Positions 37,426 through 46,562 are shown, numbered from the stretch's first letter. The stretch: 64,000 nt of DNA from Myxococcales bacterium (GCA_020633435.1 JACKDP010000002.1:696001-760000); one strand, 5' to 3'. Translations and numbers: made by a program. Notes: a model not told the origin generated them from the letters alone.

Positions 37426-38004
37426 CTACTTCAGCCGGAAGCTCTGGGCCACCGTCTCGAAGGTGGGCAAGAGGGCGTCGAAGCGGCGCGAGGGCGACGA
37501 GCACGTCACCACGAACGCCGTCTTTTCGGGCACATAGATGTAGTACAGGTGGTGCGTCGGCTCGCTGATGCCGTCGTCGTCCGTGATGATCCGGCGGACG
37601 CGCAGGTCACCCACGCTGTAGTTGCGGACGTCGCGCTCGTGGGCCGCGCCGCCCATCATCATCCTCGAGAAGCGCTGGGCCTGCTTCCAGTAGTCCTCGG
37701 GGCTCATGGCGCTGCCGAGGGGCTCCGCCACCACGATGCACATGGCCGTCGGCTCGTCCGACGCGTTGCAGGTGATGAGCTTGCCGCCGTGGCTGCGCCA
37801 GCCCTCGGGGCAGCCCAGGCTGAAGCCCTCCCCCTCGACCGTCGAGAGCGCGACCTGGGCCCCGGCCGGCGCGGCGGGCGGCGGCCAGAACATCACCGCC
37901 AGGACGCCACCGCCGGCGGCGAGGACGATGCCGATGGCGACGAGGACGCCCAGCCGGCGGCGCTTCTGGAGGGCATCCTGGAACGCGTCGGTGTGGCTCG
38001 ACAT
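37426..38004 (-). CDS. Membrane-anchored protein of unknown function
   Basis: The 192-residue protein begins at ATG 38004, one base after the aminotransferase stop, so it is probably translationally coupled. An N-terminal cytoplasmic stretch of about 18 residues precedes one transmembrane helix (LGVLVAIGIVLAAGGGVLAV). The periplasmic domain has two cysteines near 65-80 (LGCPEGW, ITCNASDE) and a beta-rich C-terminal half (FVVTCSSPSRRFDALLPTF). The last segment resembles ligand-free PsbP/DUF1795-like folds that end in a VAQSFRL helix, but that is only an impression. The role is unknown. Confidence 0.72.
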   Translation of the reverse strand: MSSHTDAFQDALQKRRRLGVLVAIGIVLAAGGGVLAVMFWPPPAAPAGAQVALSTVEGEGFSLGCPEGWRSHGGKLITCNASDEPTAMCIVVAEPLGSAMSPEDYWKQAQRFSRMMMGGAAHERDVRNYSVGDLRVRRIITDDDGISEPTHHLYYIYVPEKTAFVVTCSSPSRRFDALLPTFETVAQSFRLK

Positions 38005-38005
38005 G

Positions 38006-39307
38006 TCAGCTCCGGGCGAGTCGTCGGCAGGCGGCGTCGACGTTGGCGAAGAGGTCGTCCAGCTCGGCGAGGGGCGTCGACGAGAAGGCCAGGCGGATGA
38101 GGCCATCGGTGGCGATGACCCCGGTGTCGTACTCGGCCAGGAGGAGCTGGCGGACGGCCTCGGCGTCGGCGCTCACGGGGCGCACGCACATGAAGTAGCC
38201 CGAGTTGAACGGCAGAGGCGTGAAGCTCTCGGCGTACTCGGGGTGCGCCGCGAGGACCGCGACCACCTTCTCGTAGCGGCGGCGCAGGGTGGCGTGCTTC
38301 TCGGCCTTCTGCGCGGCGTAGTCGGGGTGGTCGTAGGCGGCCAGCAGCAGCGACTGGGCGAGGTTGGGCGCGTTGGAGATGTTGCCGCGGATGGCCCCGG
38401 CCGTCTTGTCCTCGAGGGCGCTGTAGGTGTCGCGGGTGGCGCCGGCCATGCCGTACGTCAGGAAGCCCACCCGGAAGCCCCACACGTAGTCCTCCTTCGT
38501 GGCGCCGTCGATCTTCACCGCGAGCACGCGGGGCGACAGCGTCGAGAGGGGCACGAAGAGGGACGTCTCGTGGATGCCGGCCTCGAAGACCAGGCCGAAG
38601 TAGGCATCGTCGATGAGGACCACGATGTCATGGCCGGCGGCGGCCGCCTTCCCGATGGCCCGCACGATCTCGATGGCCTCGCCCTCGGTGGGCGAGTAGC
38701 CGGTGGGGTTGTTGGGAAAGTTCAGCAAGATCACGCGCTTGCCGGGCGTGCCGTCCATCAGCTTCGCCGCCAGGCCCGCCACGTTGAAGCGGCCGTCGAC
38801 GAAGGTGGGGAACGGATCGAGCACCGCGCCGAAGGCCGCCTGGAAGATGAGGCGGTAGTTGCCCCAGTACAGGTCGGGCAGGATGAGGCGGTCGCCGGGA
38901 TCGAGGAAGAGCTCACCCGCGATGCTGAGGCCATGGGTCAGGGCGCAGGTGACCACGGGGACGCTGTGGCCGCCGTCGGCGAGGCCCGGGTTCTTGGCCC
39001 GGATCATCGACCCCCACCGCTGGCGCAGGGCGGGCTTGCCGAAGCTCGGCGCGTACAGGACCTGTTCGCCCGGGGCCAGCTCTACCTGCTCGGCCACGCA
39101 GTCGAGGACCAGGGGGCGACCGTCCTCCTCCAGCGCGACGCCGATGGTGGCGTTGATGCGCTTGCCGCGGGCCTCGGCGGACTGGCCGAGGATGCCCTTG
39201 TGCGGGAAGTACGCGGCGCGCCCCCGAGCGGAGAGCAGGCGCAGCGCGGCGGGGCACTCCCCGTCGAGGCGGGCGTTGAGCTCGGCGGCGAGCGGCGACA
39301 GGCTCAT
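38006..39307 (-). CDS. Class I/II PLP-dependent aminotransferase
   Basis: The 433-residue protein is best started at ATG 39307, with GGGAG six bases upstream. An ATG five codons earlier lacks a ribosome-binding site. Fold-type I features are visible: FPNNPTGYSPTEG, the PLP-ring aspartate in VVLIDDAYFG, the Schiff-base lysine in DGATKEDYVWGFRVG and the substrate-carboxylate arginine near the C terminus (GLIRLAFSS). The substrate cannot be named. It is encoded divergently from a fused branched-chain 2-oxoacid dehydrogenase E1. Transamination of an amino acid to its 2-oxo acid followed by oxidative decarboxylation is a sensible pathway inference. Confidence 0.9.
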   Translation of the reverse strand: MSLSPLAAELNARLDGECPAALRLLSARGRAAYFPHKGILGQSAEARGKRINATIGVALEEDGRPLVLDCVAEQVELAPGEQVLYAPSFGKPALRQRWGSMIRAKNPGLADGGHSVPVVTCALTHGLSIAGELFLDPGDRLILPDLYWGNYRLIFQAAFGAVLDPFPTFVDGRFNVAGLAAKLMDGTPGKRVILLNFPNNPTGYSPTEGEAIEIVRAIGKAAAAGHDIVVLIDDAYFGLVFEAGIHETSLFVPLSTLSPRVLAVKIDGATKEDYVWGFRVGFLTYGMAGATRDTYSALEDKTAGAIRGNISNAPNLAQSLLLAAYDHPDYAAQKAEKHATLRRRYEKVVAVLAAHPEYAESFTPLPFNSGYFMCVRPVSADAEAVRQLLLAEYDTGVIATDGLIRLAFSSTPLAELDDLFANVDAACRRLARS

Positions 39308-39443
39308 CTTCGTCTCCCCCATGGCCACGGCGCGCGCGGCCGTGCAGGTGAATGTGCGCAGGCGCGTACCCCGGCCGGCGCCGGGGGGAATGTGGCCCAA
39401 GGAGGGGCGCGCGGGCAAGGGGCCACACACGTGCCCACGGTCC

Positions 39444-39472
39444 TTGACGCGCCGCGGGCAGCGGGGGATCGT
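39444..39472 (+). promoter_or_regulatory. Possible housekeeping promoter for fused E1 gene
   Basis: TTGACG (39444-39449) and GATCGT (39467-39472) are separated by 17 bases, about 50 bases before the GTG start. The -35 matches five of six consensus positions and the -10 only three. It lies in the divergent gap and is the clearest sigma70-like pair seen in the window. Confidence 0.35.
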
Positions 39473-39524
39473 GCGCAACCGTAACCGACGGTGGCGCGCC
39501 ACCGTGGACCTGGAGGATCTGGCC

Positions 39525-41555
39525 GTGAGCGCTTTGGCCGAACGGTTCGCCGGCATCCCGGCGGAGACGCTGCAACGCTGGTACGCCCTGACCCACCTCG
39601 GGCGGCTGCTGGAAGACCGCGCCGTGGGGTACATCCGCAAGGCGAAGGGGTGGAGCTACCACGCCCCGTTCGCCGGGCACGACGGCATCCAGCTCGCCCT
39701 GGGCCTGGCGTTCCGGTGGGAGAAGGACTTCCTCTTCCCCTACTACCGCGACATGCTCACCGTGCTGGCGGCCGGCATGACCCCCGAGGAGATCATCCTC
39801 AACGGCCTGTCGAAGGACGGGGACGTGGCCGGCGGCGGCCGCCATATGTCCAACCACTTCGCCAAGCCCGCGGTCGGCATCCAGAACGTGTCGTCGTGCA
39901 CCGGGAACCACACGCTGCACGCCGTGGGCGTGGCCCGGGCCATCAAGCACTACGGCGACGACGCCGTCGCGTTCTCCAGCCAGGGCGAGTCGTCCACCAG
40001 CGAGGGCTACGTCTACGAGGCCCTGAACGGGGCCTGCCGCGAGCAGCTCCCCGTCATCTTCGTGGTGCAGAACAACGGCTACGGCATCTCGGTGCCCACC
40101 TGGGAGCAGTCGGCCAACACGACGGTCTCGGAGAACTACCGGGGCCTCAAGCACCTGCTCATCATCAACGTGGACGGCACCGACTTCGTCGACTGCCACC
40201 GCGGCATGCAGCGGGCGCTCGAGTACGTGCGCAGCGGCGAGGGCCCGGTGCTCCTGCACGCGCAGTGCGTTCGCATCGGCGCCCACTCCAACTCCGATCG
40301 CCACGAGCTCTACCGCGACGACGCCGAGATCGCCGAGGCGCTGACCCACGATCCCCTGCCCCGCCTGCGCGCAGAGCTGCTGGAGGCGGGGCTGGCCACC
40401 GAGGCCGACCTGGCCGCGCTGGAGCAGGCCAACGAGGCCCAGGTCCAGGCCGCGGCGGACGCCGTCGAGGAGGCCCCCGATCCGGATCCGGCCACCGTCG
40501 CGACGTTCCTCTACCCCCCGGCCTACGAGCCCGTGGAGACGCCCACGCCCGCCGAGGGCGAGAGCTGGAAGATCCGCGAGGCCATCAACGAGACGCTGCA
40601 CGCCGAGTTCGAGCGCAACCCCGACACCTTCCTCTGGGGCCAGGACGTGGCCTCCAAGGAGAAGGGCGGCGTGTTCCTCGTGACCAAGGGCATGCAGCAG
40701 GCCTTCGGCCGCGGCCGCGTCTTCAACGGGCCCATCGCCGAGGACTACATCGTCGGCACCGCCAACGGCCTGTGCCGCTACAAGCCCGAGATCCGCGCGG
40801 TCATCGAGGCGGCCCAGTTCGCCGACTATGTGTGGCCGGCGATGGAGCAGATCGTCGAGATGAGCCATGAGTACTGGCGCACGCGGGGGCAGTTCTCCCC
40901 CAACGTGACGCTGCGGCTCTCCAGCGGCGGCTACATCGGCGGCGGCCTGTACCACTCGCAGAACACCGAGGCCATCTTCGGGCACCTGCCCGGGGTGCGC
41001 ATCGTGGCGCCGGCCTTCGCCGACGACGCCGCCGGCCTGCTGCGCACCTGCATCCGCAGCGAGGGCATGACGTTCTTCCTGGAGCCAAAGTTCCTTTACA
41101 ATCAGCCCTTTGCGGCCACCGTCCGCCGCGACGCCGAGCACGCCATCCCCTTCGGGAAGGCCCGCATCCGCCGGCCCGGCGACGCCGCCACCATCGTCGC
41201 GTGGGGCACGCCGGTGCACTGGAGCCTGCGCGCCGCCCAGAAGATGGCCAAGGAGGGCGCCGAGGTCGAGGTCATCGACCTGCGCTCCATCAAGCCCTGG
41301 GACTTCGACACGGTGGCGGCCTCCGTGAAGAAGACGGGGCGCCTGCTGGTGGTGCACGAGGACCACCTGACCAACGGCTTCGGCGCCGAGATCGTGGCGG
41401 TCGTGGCCGATCGCCTCTTCGAGTGGCTCGACGCGCCCATCCGGCGGGTCGGGGCCCTCGACGTCCCGGTGGCGTTCTCGCGTATCCTGGAGAAGGCCAT
41501 CCTGCCCCAGGAGTCCGATGTGCTGGAGGCGCTCCGGGGCTTGCTGGAATACTAG
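39525..41555 (+). CDS. Fused 2-oxoisovalerate-type dehydrogenase E1 alpha-beta
   Basis: The 676-residue protein starts at GTG 39525 with GGAGG eight bases upstream. A GTG seven codons earlier lacks that spacing. Residues about 1-325 form the E1 alpha subunit: YYRDMLTVLAAGM, GGGRHMSNHFAKP and the thiamine-diphosphate region (GESSTSEG to QNNGYGISVP). Residues about 350-676 form E1 beta: FLWGQDVASKEKGGVF, FNGPIAEDYIVGTA and VVHEDHLTNGFGAEI. This single-chain form of branched-chain 2-oxoacid dehydrogenase E1 occurs in several bacterial groups. E2 and E3 must be encoded elsewhere. In myxobacteria this complex supplies iso-branched acyl-CoA starters. Its role here in amino-acid catabolism or fatty-acid priming is inferred. 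Confidence 0.93.
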   Translation: MSALAERFAGIPAETLQRWYALTHLGRLLEDRAVGYIRKAKGWSYHAPFAGHDGIQLALGLAFRWEKDFLFPYYRDMLTVLAAGMTPEEIILNGLSKDGDVAGGGRHMSNHFAKPAVGIQNVSSCTGNHTLHAVGVARAIKHYGDDAVAFSSQGESSTSEGYVYEALNGACREQLPVIFVVQNNGYGISVPTWEQSANTTVSENYRGLKHLLIINVDGTDFVDCHRGMQRALEYVRSGEGPVLLHAQCVRIGAHSNSDRHELYRDDAEIAEALTHDPLPRLRAELLEAGLATEADLAALEQANEAQVQAAADAVEEAPDPDPATVATFLYPPAYEPVETPTPAEGESWKIREAINETLHAEFERNPDTFLWGQDVASKEKGGVFLVTKGMQQAFGRGRVFNGPIAEDYIVGTANGLCRYKPEIRAVIEAAQFADYVWPAMEQIVEMSHEYWRTRGQFSPNVTLRLSSGGYIGGGLYHSQNTEAIFGHLPGVRIVAPAFADDAAGLLRTCIRSEGMTFFLEPKFLYNQPFAATVRRDAEHAIPFGKARIRRPGDAATIVAWGTPVHWSLRAAQKMAKEGAEVEVIDLRSIKPWDFDTVAASVKKTGRLLVVHEDHLTNGFGAEIVAVVADRLFEWLDAPIRRVGALDVPVAFSRILEKAILPQESDVLEALRGLLEY

Positions 41556-41576
41556 GCGCGTGGCCTGCGCAGGGGA

Positions 41577-41590
41577 CCCGACGCGTCGGG
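41577..41590. other. 14-bp perfect palindrome
   Basis: CCCGACGCGTCGGG lies 21 bases past the E1 stop, in the 179-base gap before the Kazal-Kunitz gene. It could be a dimeric regulator site or the stem of a terminator that lacks a T-run. Nothing else was seen in the gap except the GGAGAGGAAG ribosome-binding site at its end. Confidence 0.4.
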
Positions 41591-41734
41591 CCACCCCTGA
41601 CCGGCGACGCGGGCGGGCCCTCGACCGGGGGCGCGCCGCGTGACACCCCGCCCGGCGCGGGGCTCAGGTCGATCACGGGAGGTCGGGCGAGCGCGGGGAG
41701 AGCGCTGGCCGGGCGAGTCCCCGCGGAGAGGAAG

Positions 41735-44700
41735 ATGAACCACTCGAAGTCCTGGCGCCTCGCGGCGGCGCTCGTCCTGCTCGGTGGCCCGGCCTGGGGC
41801 CAGTTCCCCAACGGGGCCGACTCGCAGGACATGGAGACCGGCCAGTTCTGCGCCCCCGAGCTGGGGCGCGTGCAGCTCTCGCTGGACGCCTACGGCGCCC
41901 ACGGCTCGTCCACGTCAGCCGGCGAGAACGCCCAGTTCAACCCCGCCGACGACGTCCCCGATCAGGGGTTCGTGAACACGATGTTCGAGTCGATGCCCTT
42001 CCTCTGCCGCACGCAGGGCGGGCAGACGGCGGGCACATGGCTGGAGGCCGGCGACTTCGCGGGGCAGCGCGCCCGGGTGCAGGTGGTCGACGGGGTGGTC
42101 AACTCCCAGTTCTCCGCCAACGGCATCGAGGTGTCGGCCCGGTACTGGCTGGACTGCACCGAGCTGCACCAGTGCTACACCTTCACCAACATCACCAACG
42201 CCGCCATGGACGTGGTGGCGCTGACCCACTACATCGACGGCGACCTCTTCTTCGGCGAGGGCGGCCTGGGCAACGACTACGGGGCCACCAGCGTGGGCGC
42301 CCCGAAGACGCTCTGGGAGTTCGACGAGGGCGATGATCCCAATGATCCCACGACCTTCGTGGGCATGTACGGGGAGAACGGCGCCGACGCGTTCCTGAAC
42401 TCGTGGGAGATCGGCCAGTACTCCGAGCAGCGCGGCCGCATCGCCAACACCGCCGGTGGCTGCGCCATCCTGCGCAACGACATCAACATGCGCGGCCAGA
42501 ACGTCGACGTGGACGGCGACTTCATCACCGACCGCGGCTTCGACGTGACGCTGGCGCTGCGCTACGACATGGGCCCGCTGGAGCCAGGCGAGGCCAGCCG
42601 CGAGCTGTGCTACGTGGTGCAGTGGGGCGTGGGCCTGCCCTGCTCCGATGAGGATCTCGACGAGATCTGCCTGCCCGACGACAACTGCCCGAGCGTGCCC
42701 AACCCCGACCAGGTGGACGAGGACGGCGACGGCGTGGGCGACGTCTGCGACAACTGCCCCAAGACGGTGAACCCCGAGCAGGCGGACACCGACGAGGACG
42801 GCCAGGGCGACGCCTGCGACCGCATCTTCTGCGAGCCGGACGGCCAGCCCGAGGTCTGCGACGGCATCGACAACGACTGCGACGGCCTCGTCGACATCAA
42901 CCCCGATGGCTCCCCGGTGGTCGTGCCCGGCGCCTGCGCCACCGGCCTGGCCGGCCAGTGCGCGGTGGGCAACTGGGCCTGCGTCGGCGGCCGCTCCCGC
43001 TGCGCGCCCGACATCTCCCCCAGCCCCGAGGTCTGCGACCTGCTGGACAACGACTGCGACGGCAACATCGACGAGGGCACCCGCAACGCCTGCGGCACCT
43101 GCGGCGGGCGCCCCCCCGAGACGTGCGACGGCACCGACGAGGACTGCGACGGCACCATCGACGAGGGCGATCTCTGCCCCGCGGGCCAGGGCTGCTACGA
43201 GGGCCGCTGCCTCGGCAGCTGCGGCGAGGGCGGCGCCTGCCCCAACGGCAACGACACCTTCTGCGCCGACGGCGTGTGCGTGCCGTGGTGCCAGGTCAAC
43301 GGCTGTGACGTCGCCGGGCAGGTCTGCGAGGCCAACGGGGCCTGCGTGGATCCCTGCGCCGGCGTGCAGTGCGGCGCGGGCGAGGCCTGCCTGGACGGCG
43401 AGTGCGGCCCGGCCCACTGCGTGCGCACCGGCTGCCCCGACGGCCAGCGCTGCCGGCCCGGCGGCTGCGAGCCCGACCCGTGCGCCGGCCGCGACTGCGG
43501 CGACGCCAGCTTCTGCCGCGAGGGCGAGTGCGTGTTCTCCTGCGCCGGCGTGGCCTGCCCCGCCGCCCAGGCGTGCTTCGACGGCCTGTGCGATGACACC
43601 GGCTGCGGCCCCGTGGGCTGCCCCGCCGAGGGCGAGCTCTGCGTCGAGGGCGTCTGCGCCGAGGATCCCTGCAAGGACGTGGCCTGCGGCGACGCGGAGA
43701 CCTGCGTGATGGGCGCCTGCGTGCCCGATCCCTGCCAGGGCGTCCGCTGCCCCCAGTACCAGATCTGCGCCGTCGTGCTGGGCACCGCCCAGTGCGTCGC
43801 CAACTGGCCCACCTTCCCGGCCGAGACCGATCCCGGCGCCGGCGGGGCGGGCGGCCAGGGCGGCGCGGGCGGCCAGGGTGGCGCCGGCGGCCAGGGTGGC
43901 GCGGGCGGCCAGGGTGGCGCCGGTGGCCAGGGTGGCGCCGGGGGCGGCTTCTTCTGCGGCCCCGAAGACTGCGGCGAGCTGCCCCCCGGCCTGCACTGTC
44001 CGGACGGCTCCATGATCTCGCCGACCTGCGAGATCCAGCCCAACGACGCCTGCGACTGGGTCTTCCCCGCCTGCCCGGGCGAGGCGTGCGGCCCCGCGGC
44101 CGGCCACGACTGCGCGCCCGGCGCCGTCTGCGACTTCCCCGACAACGCCTGCGGGGCCGGCGCGGCGGGCATCTGCCAGACGCGGCCGGAGGCCTGCCCC
44201 GAGATCTACGCGCCGGTCTGCGGGTGCGATGGCGTCGAGTACGACAACGAGTGCTTCGCCCTCGGCGCCGGCACCGATGTCGCGTCGGTGGGCGCCTGCG
44301 AAGGCCCCCGCCCCTGCCGCGAGGACGAGTGCGGCCCGCCGCCCCCCGTGGCGCAGTGTGAGGACGGCAGCTTCCCCGTGATCGCGTGTGCGCGCGCCGA
44401 GGACGGCATGTGCGGCTGGCAGGTGAGCTGCCCCGAGCCGGCCGAGGCCTGCGGCCTGCCCGCCGACAGCGGCGACTGCGACGCCGACATCCCGCGCTGG
44501 TTCCACAACGCCCAGACCGGCCAGTGCGAGCAGTTCTCGTACGGCGGCTGCGGCGGAAACGCCAACAACTTCGAGACGTTGGAGGCCTGCCAGGCGACCT
44601 GCAACGTGGACGGCCCCGTGTGCCGGGACGGCTCGTTCGCCAGCATCCTGCTGGGCGGCCGCTTCTCGGCCGGCGAGTGCTTCGGGTTCTGCCGCCAGGA

Positions 44701-45106
44701 GCTCAACCTGCACGCCTCGCCCTTCGCCGGCCCGATGCCGAGCTGCGACTGGGTGGACCTGGACCTGTGCGACGACGGCAACCCCGACGTTGGCTGCGTG
44801 CGCCACACGGGCACACTGACGCCGGCCGGCCACGACCGCGCCCGCGCCATCGCCCGCGCGCTCCTCGGCGTGGCCCTCGAGCGCGTCTACCCCTGCGGCG
44901 ACGAGTGCCCGGAGGACCTGCCCGGCATCAGCCTGCGCCTCCGCCGGGACGGCGTCGACAGCGAGCACGCCTACAGCGGGGGCCATGCCCCCGACGTCCT
45001 GGCCGACGCCGACGCCTGGTTCAACGACGTCCTGCGCGCCCTGCGCGGGTGCACCCCCTCGCCCTTCATCCAGCCCAACGCCGACTGCCGCCCCCTGGCC
45101 CCCTGA
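41735..45106 (+). CDS. Large secreted multi-domain protein with Kazal and Kunitz inhibitor domains
   Basis: The 1123-residue protein (ribosome-binding site GGAGAGGAAG) has a signal peptide ending GGPAWG. Residues about 30-300 form a beta-rich domain with few cysteines. Then come TSP3-like repeats (VDEDGDGVGDVCDNCP), three MopE-type CDGxDxDCDG units (42860-43170) and about 190 residues of EGF-like Cys repeats. A GGQGGA linker (43835-43950) leads to a Kazal-like domain (44195-44300, YAPVCGCDGVEYDNEC). A complete Kunitz/BPTI domain (44450-44610) has six cysteines in canonical spacing and FSYGGCGGNANNF. After the second Kunitz cysteine the P1 residue is Asp, not Lys/Arg, so trypsin inhibition is unlikely. 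It probably protects the cell or targets a foreign protease. Confidence 0.88.
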   Translation: MNHSKSWRLAAALVLLGGPAWGQFPNGADSQDMETGQFCAPELGRVQLSLDAYGAHGSSTSAGENAQFNPADDVPDQGFVNTMFESMPFLCRTQGGQTAGTWLEAGDFAGQRARVQVVDGVVNSQFSANGIEVSARYWLDCTELHQCYTFTNITNAAMDVVALTHYIDGDLFFGEGGLGNDYGATSVGAPKTLWEFDEGDDPNDPTTFVGMYGENGADAFLNSWEIGQYSEQRGRIANTAGGCAILRNDINMRGQNVDVDGDFITDRGFDVTLALRYDMGPLEPGEASRELCYVVQWGVGLPCSDEDLDEICLPDDNCPSVPNPDQVDEDGDGVGDVCDNCPKTVNPEQADTDEDGQGDACDRIFCEPDGQPEVCDGIDNDCDGLVDINPDGSPVVVPGACATGLAGQCAVGNWACVGGRSRCAPDISPSPEVCDLLDNDCDGNIDEGTRNACGTCGGRPPETCDGTDEDCDGTIDEGDLCPAGQGCYEGRCLGSCGEGGACPNGNDTFCADGVCVPWCQVNGCDVAGQVCEANGACVDPCAGVQCGAGEACLDGECGPAHCVRTGCPDGQRCRPGGCEPDPCAGRDCGDASFCREGECVFSCAGVACPAAQACFDGLCDDTGCGPVGCPAEGELCVEGVCAEDPCKDVACGDAETCVMGACVPDPCQGVRCPQYQICAVVLGTAQCVANWPTFPAETDPGAGGAGGQGGAGGQGGAGGQGGAGGQGGAGGQGGAGGGFFCGPEDCGELPPGLHCPDGSMISPTCEIQPNDACDWVFPACPGEACGPAAGHDCAPGAVCDFPDNACGAGAAGICQTRPEACPEIYAPVCGCDGVEYDNECFALGAGTDVASVGACEGPRPCREDECGPPPPVAQCEDGSFPVIACARAEDGMCGWQVSCPEPAEACGLPADSGDCDADIPRWFHNAQTGQCEQFSYGGCGGNANNFETLEACQATCNVDGPVCRDGSFASILLGGRFSAGECFGFCRQELNLHASPFAGPMPSCDWVDLDLCDDGNPDVGCVRHTGTLTPAGHDRARAIARALLGVALERVYPCGDECPEDLPGISLRLRRDGVDSEHAYSGGHAPDVLADADAWFNDVLRALRGCTPSPFIQPNADCRPLAP
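43835..43950 (+). repeat. GGQGGA-coding low-complexity tract
   Basis: Tandem 18-bp units (ggcggccagggtggcgcc type) encode a Gly-Gln-Gly-Gly-Ala linker. They are nearly identical to those in the VanY-like gene at 22.5 kb, so the two loci share a homologous stretch 21 kb apart. Confidence 0.8.
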
Positions 45107-45147
45107 GGCCGCTTGAACGCGGCCGCGCCATCGGCGAAGCTCTCGCC

Positions 45148-46551
45148 ATGGCACGCATTCTGGTGATCGACGACAACGAGACCATGCGGCTGGGCATCGC
45201 CCACACCGTGCAACGCCTCGGCCACGAGGTCGACCAGGCCGGCAGCGGCCCCGAGGGCATCGAGAAGTTCAAGAAGCGGCCCGCCGACTTCGTGATCTCG
45301 GACCTCAAGATGGAAGGCCTGGACGGCATCGGCGTGCTGGAGGGCATCCGGCAGCTCGACCCCGACGCCCTGCTCATGATCGTCACGGGCTTCGGCACCA
45401 TCGAGACGGCCGTGAAGGCCATGCAGCTCGGGGCCTTCGACTTCATCACCAAGCCCTTCCCGCCCCAGGTCCTGCGGCTCAAGGTCGAGGCCGCGCTGGC
45501 CGTCATCGAGCAGCGCCACGCCCGCGAGAAGCTGGAGCGGCACAACGAGGTCCTGCGCGAGGAGGTCGAGGAGCGCTACCACCTCGACCCGAAGCGCCCC
45601 GAGGTGGACCACGACCTCGTCGGCGAGAGCCCGGCCATCCAGCGCATCATCGAGACCATCCGCCGCGTGGCCGGCGCTGAGAGCACCGTCTACATCTACG
45701 GCGAGAGCGGCACCGGCAAGGAGCTCGTCGCCCGCGCCCTGCACCGCACCAGCCGCCGCAAGGACGGCCCCTTCATCAAGGTCAACTGCGGCGCCCTCGC
45801 CGAGAGCATCCTGGAGAGCGAGCTCTTCGGCCACGAGCGCGGCTCGTTCACCAACGCCCACAAGCGCAAGCTCGGCCGCTTCGAGCTCGCCGACGGCGGC
45901 ACCCTCTTCCTCGACGAGATCGGCGACATCAGCCCCGCCATCCAGCTCAAGCTCCTGCGCGTCCTGCAGGAGCGCGAGTTCGAGCGCGTGGGCGGCGAGG
46001 AGACCGTCAAGGTCGACGTCCGCGTCGTCAGCGCCACCAACCGCGACATGCGCAAGCTCGTCGACGAGGGCAAGTTCCGCGAAGACCTCTTCTACCGCCT
46101 GCACATCGTGCCCATCGAGCTCCCCCCGCTGCGCGAGCGCGCCACCGACATCGGCCTGCTGGCGAAGCACTTCATCGAGAAGCTCCACCGCCGCGCCGGC
46201 AGCCGCGCCCGCGCCCTCAGCCCCGACGCCCTCGAAGCCCTCAAGCGCTACCCCTGGCCCGGCAACGTCCGCGAGCTGGAGAACGCCATCGAGGTCGCCC
46301 TGGTCTTCGCCGACGGCGACCGCCTGGAGCTCAAGGACCTGCCCGCCCACATCAGCGGCGCCCCGCCCCGCGACTTCTTGCCGGTGCTGCAAGGGGACCA
46401 GGCGCTGCCCGACATCCTGGATGGGCTGGAGAAGCAGCTGATCTTGCGGGCGTTCGAGCAGGCGAACGGGGTGAAGACGGAGTGCGCGCGGCTGCTGGGC
46501 GTGAAGACGAGCGCGCTGTACTACAAGCTGGAGAAGTATGGGATTGGATAG
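45148..46551 (+). CDS. NtrC-type response regulator with altered GAFTGA loop
   Basis: The 467-residue protein has an N-terminal receiver (acidic pair IDDN, phospho-acceptor in VISDLKMEGLDG, Lys in ITKPFPP). A linker helix follows, then an AAA+ domain with Walker A GESGTGKE (about residue 189), Walker B GGTLFLDEIGD and arginine fingers in FREDLFYRLH. It ends in a Fis-like helix-turn-helix (NGVKTECARLLGVKTSALYY). The sigma54-contact loop, normally GAFTGA, reads GSFTNA (HERGSFTNAHKRK). The key Thr is retained, but two other positions change. The protein may still work with sigma54, work weakly or have lost that contact. No histidine kinase gene adjoins it. It starts 42 bases after the Kazal-Kunitz gene. 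Confidence 0.93.
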   Translation: MARILVIDDNETMRLGIAHTVQRLGHEVDQAGSGPEGIEKFKKRPADFVISDLKMEGLDGIGVLEGIRQLDPDALLMIVTGFGTIETAVKAMQLGAFDFITKPFPPQVLRLKVEAALAVIEQRHAREKLERHNEVLREEVEERYHLDPKRPEVDHDLVGESPAIQRIIETIRRVAGAESTVYIYGESGTGKELVARALHRTSRRKDGPFIKVNCGALAESILESELFGHERGSFTNAHKRKLGRFELADGGTLFLDEIGDISPAIQLKLLRVLQEREFERVGGEETVKVDVRVVSATNRDMRKLVDEGKFREDLFYRLHIVPIELPPLRERATDIGLLAKHFIEKLHRRAGSRARALSPDALEALKRYPWPGNVRELENAIEVALVFADGDRLELKDLPAHISGAPPRDFLPVLQGDQALPDILDGLEKQLILRAFEQANGVKTECARLLGVKTSALYYKLEKYGIG

Positions 46552-46562
46552 ACCGCCAACTG

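Noticed and set aside
38859..39524. N-terminal extension of the fused E1 frame over 222 codons
   Set aside because: It overlaps the aminotransferase on the other strand, and a good ribosome-binding site supports the GTG at 39525.
45146..45160. TGGCACGCATTCTGG resembling a sigma54 -24/-12 promoter
   Set aside because: It lies across the start codon of the NtrC-type gene and the -12 part is not TTGC; spacing does not fit.
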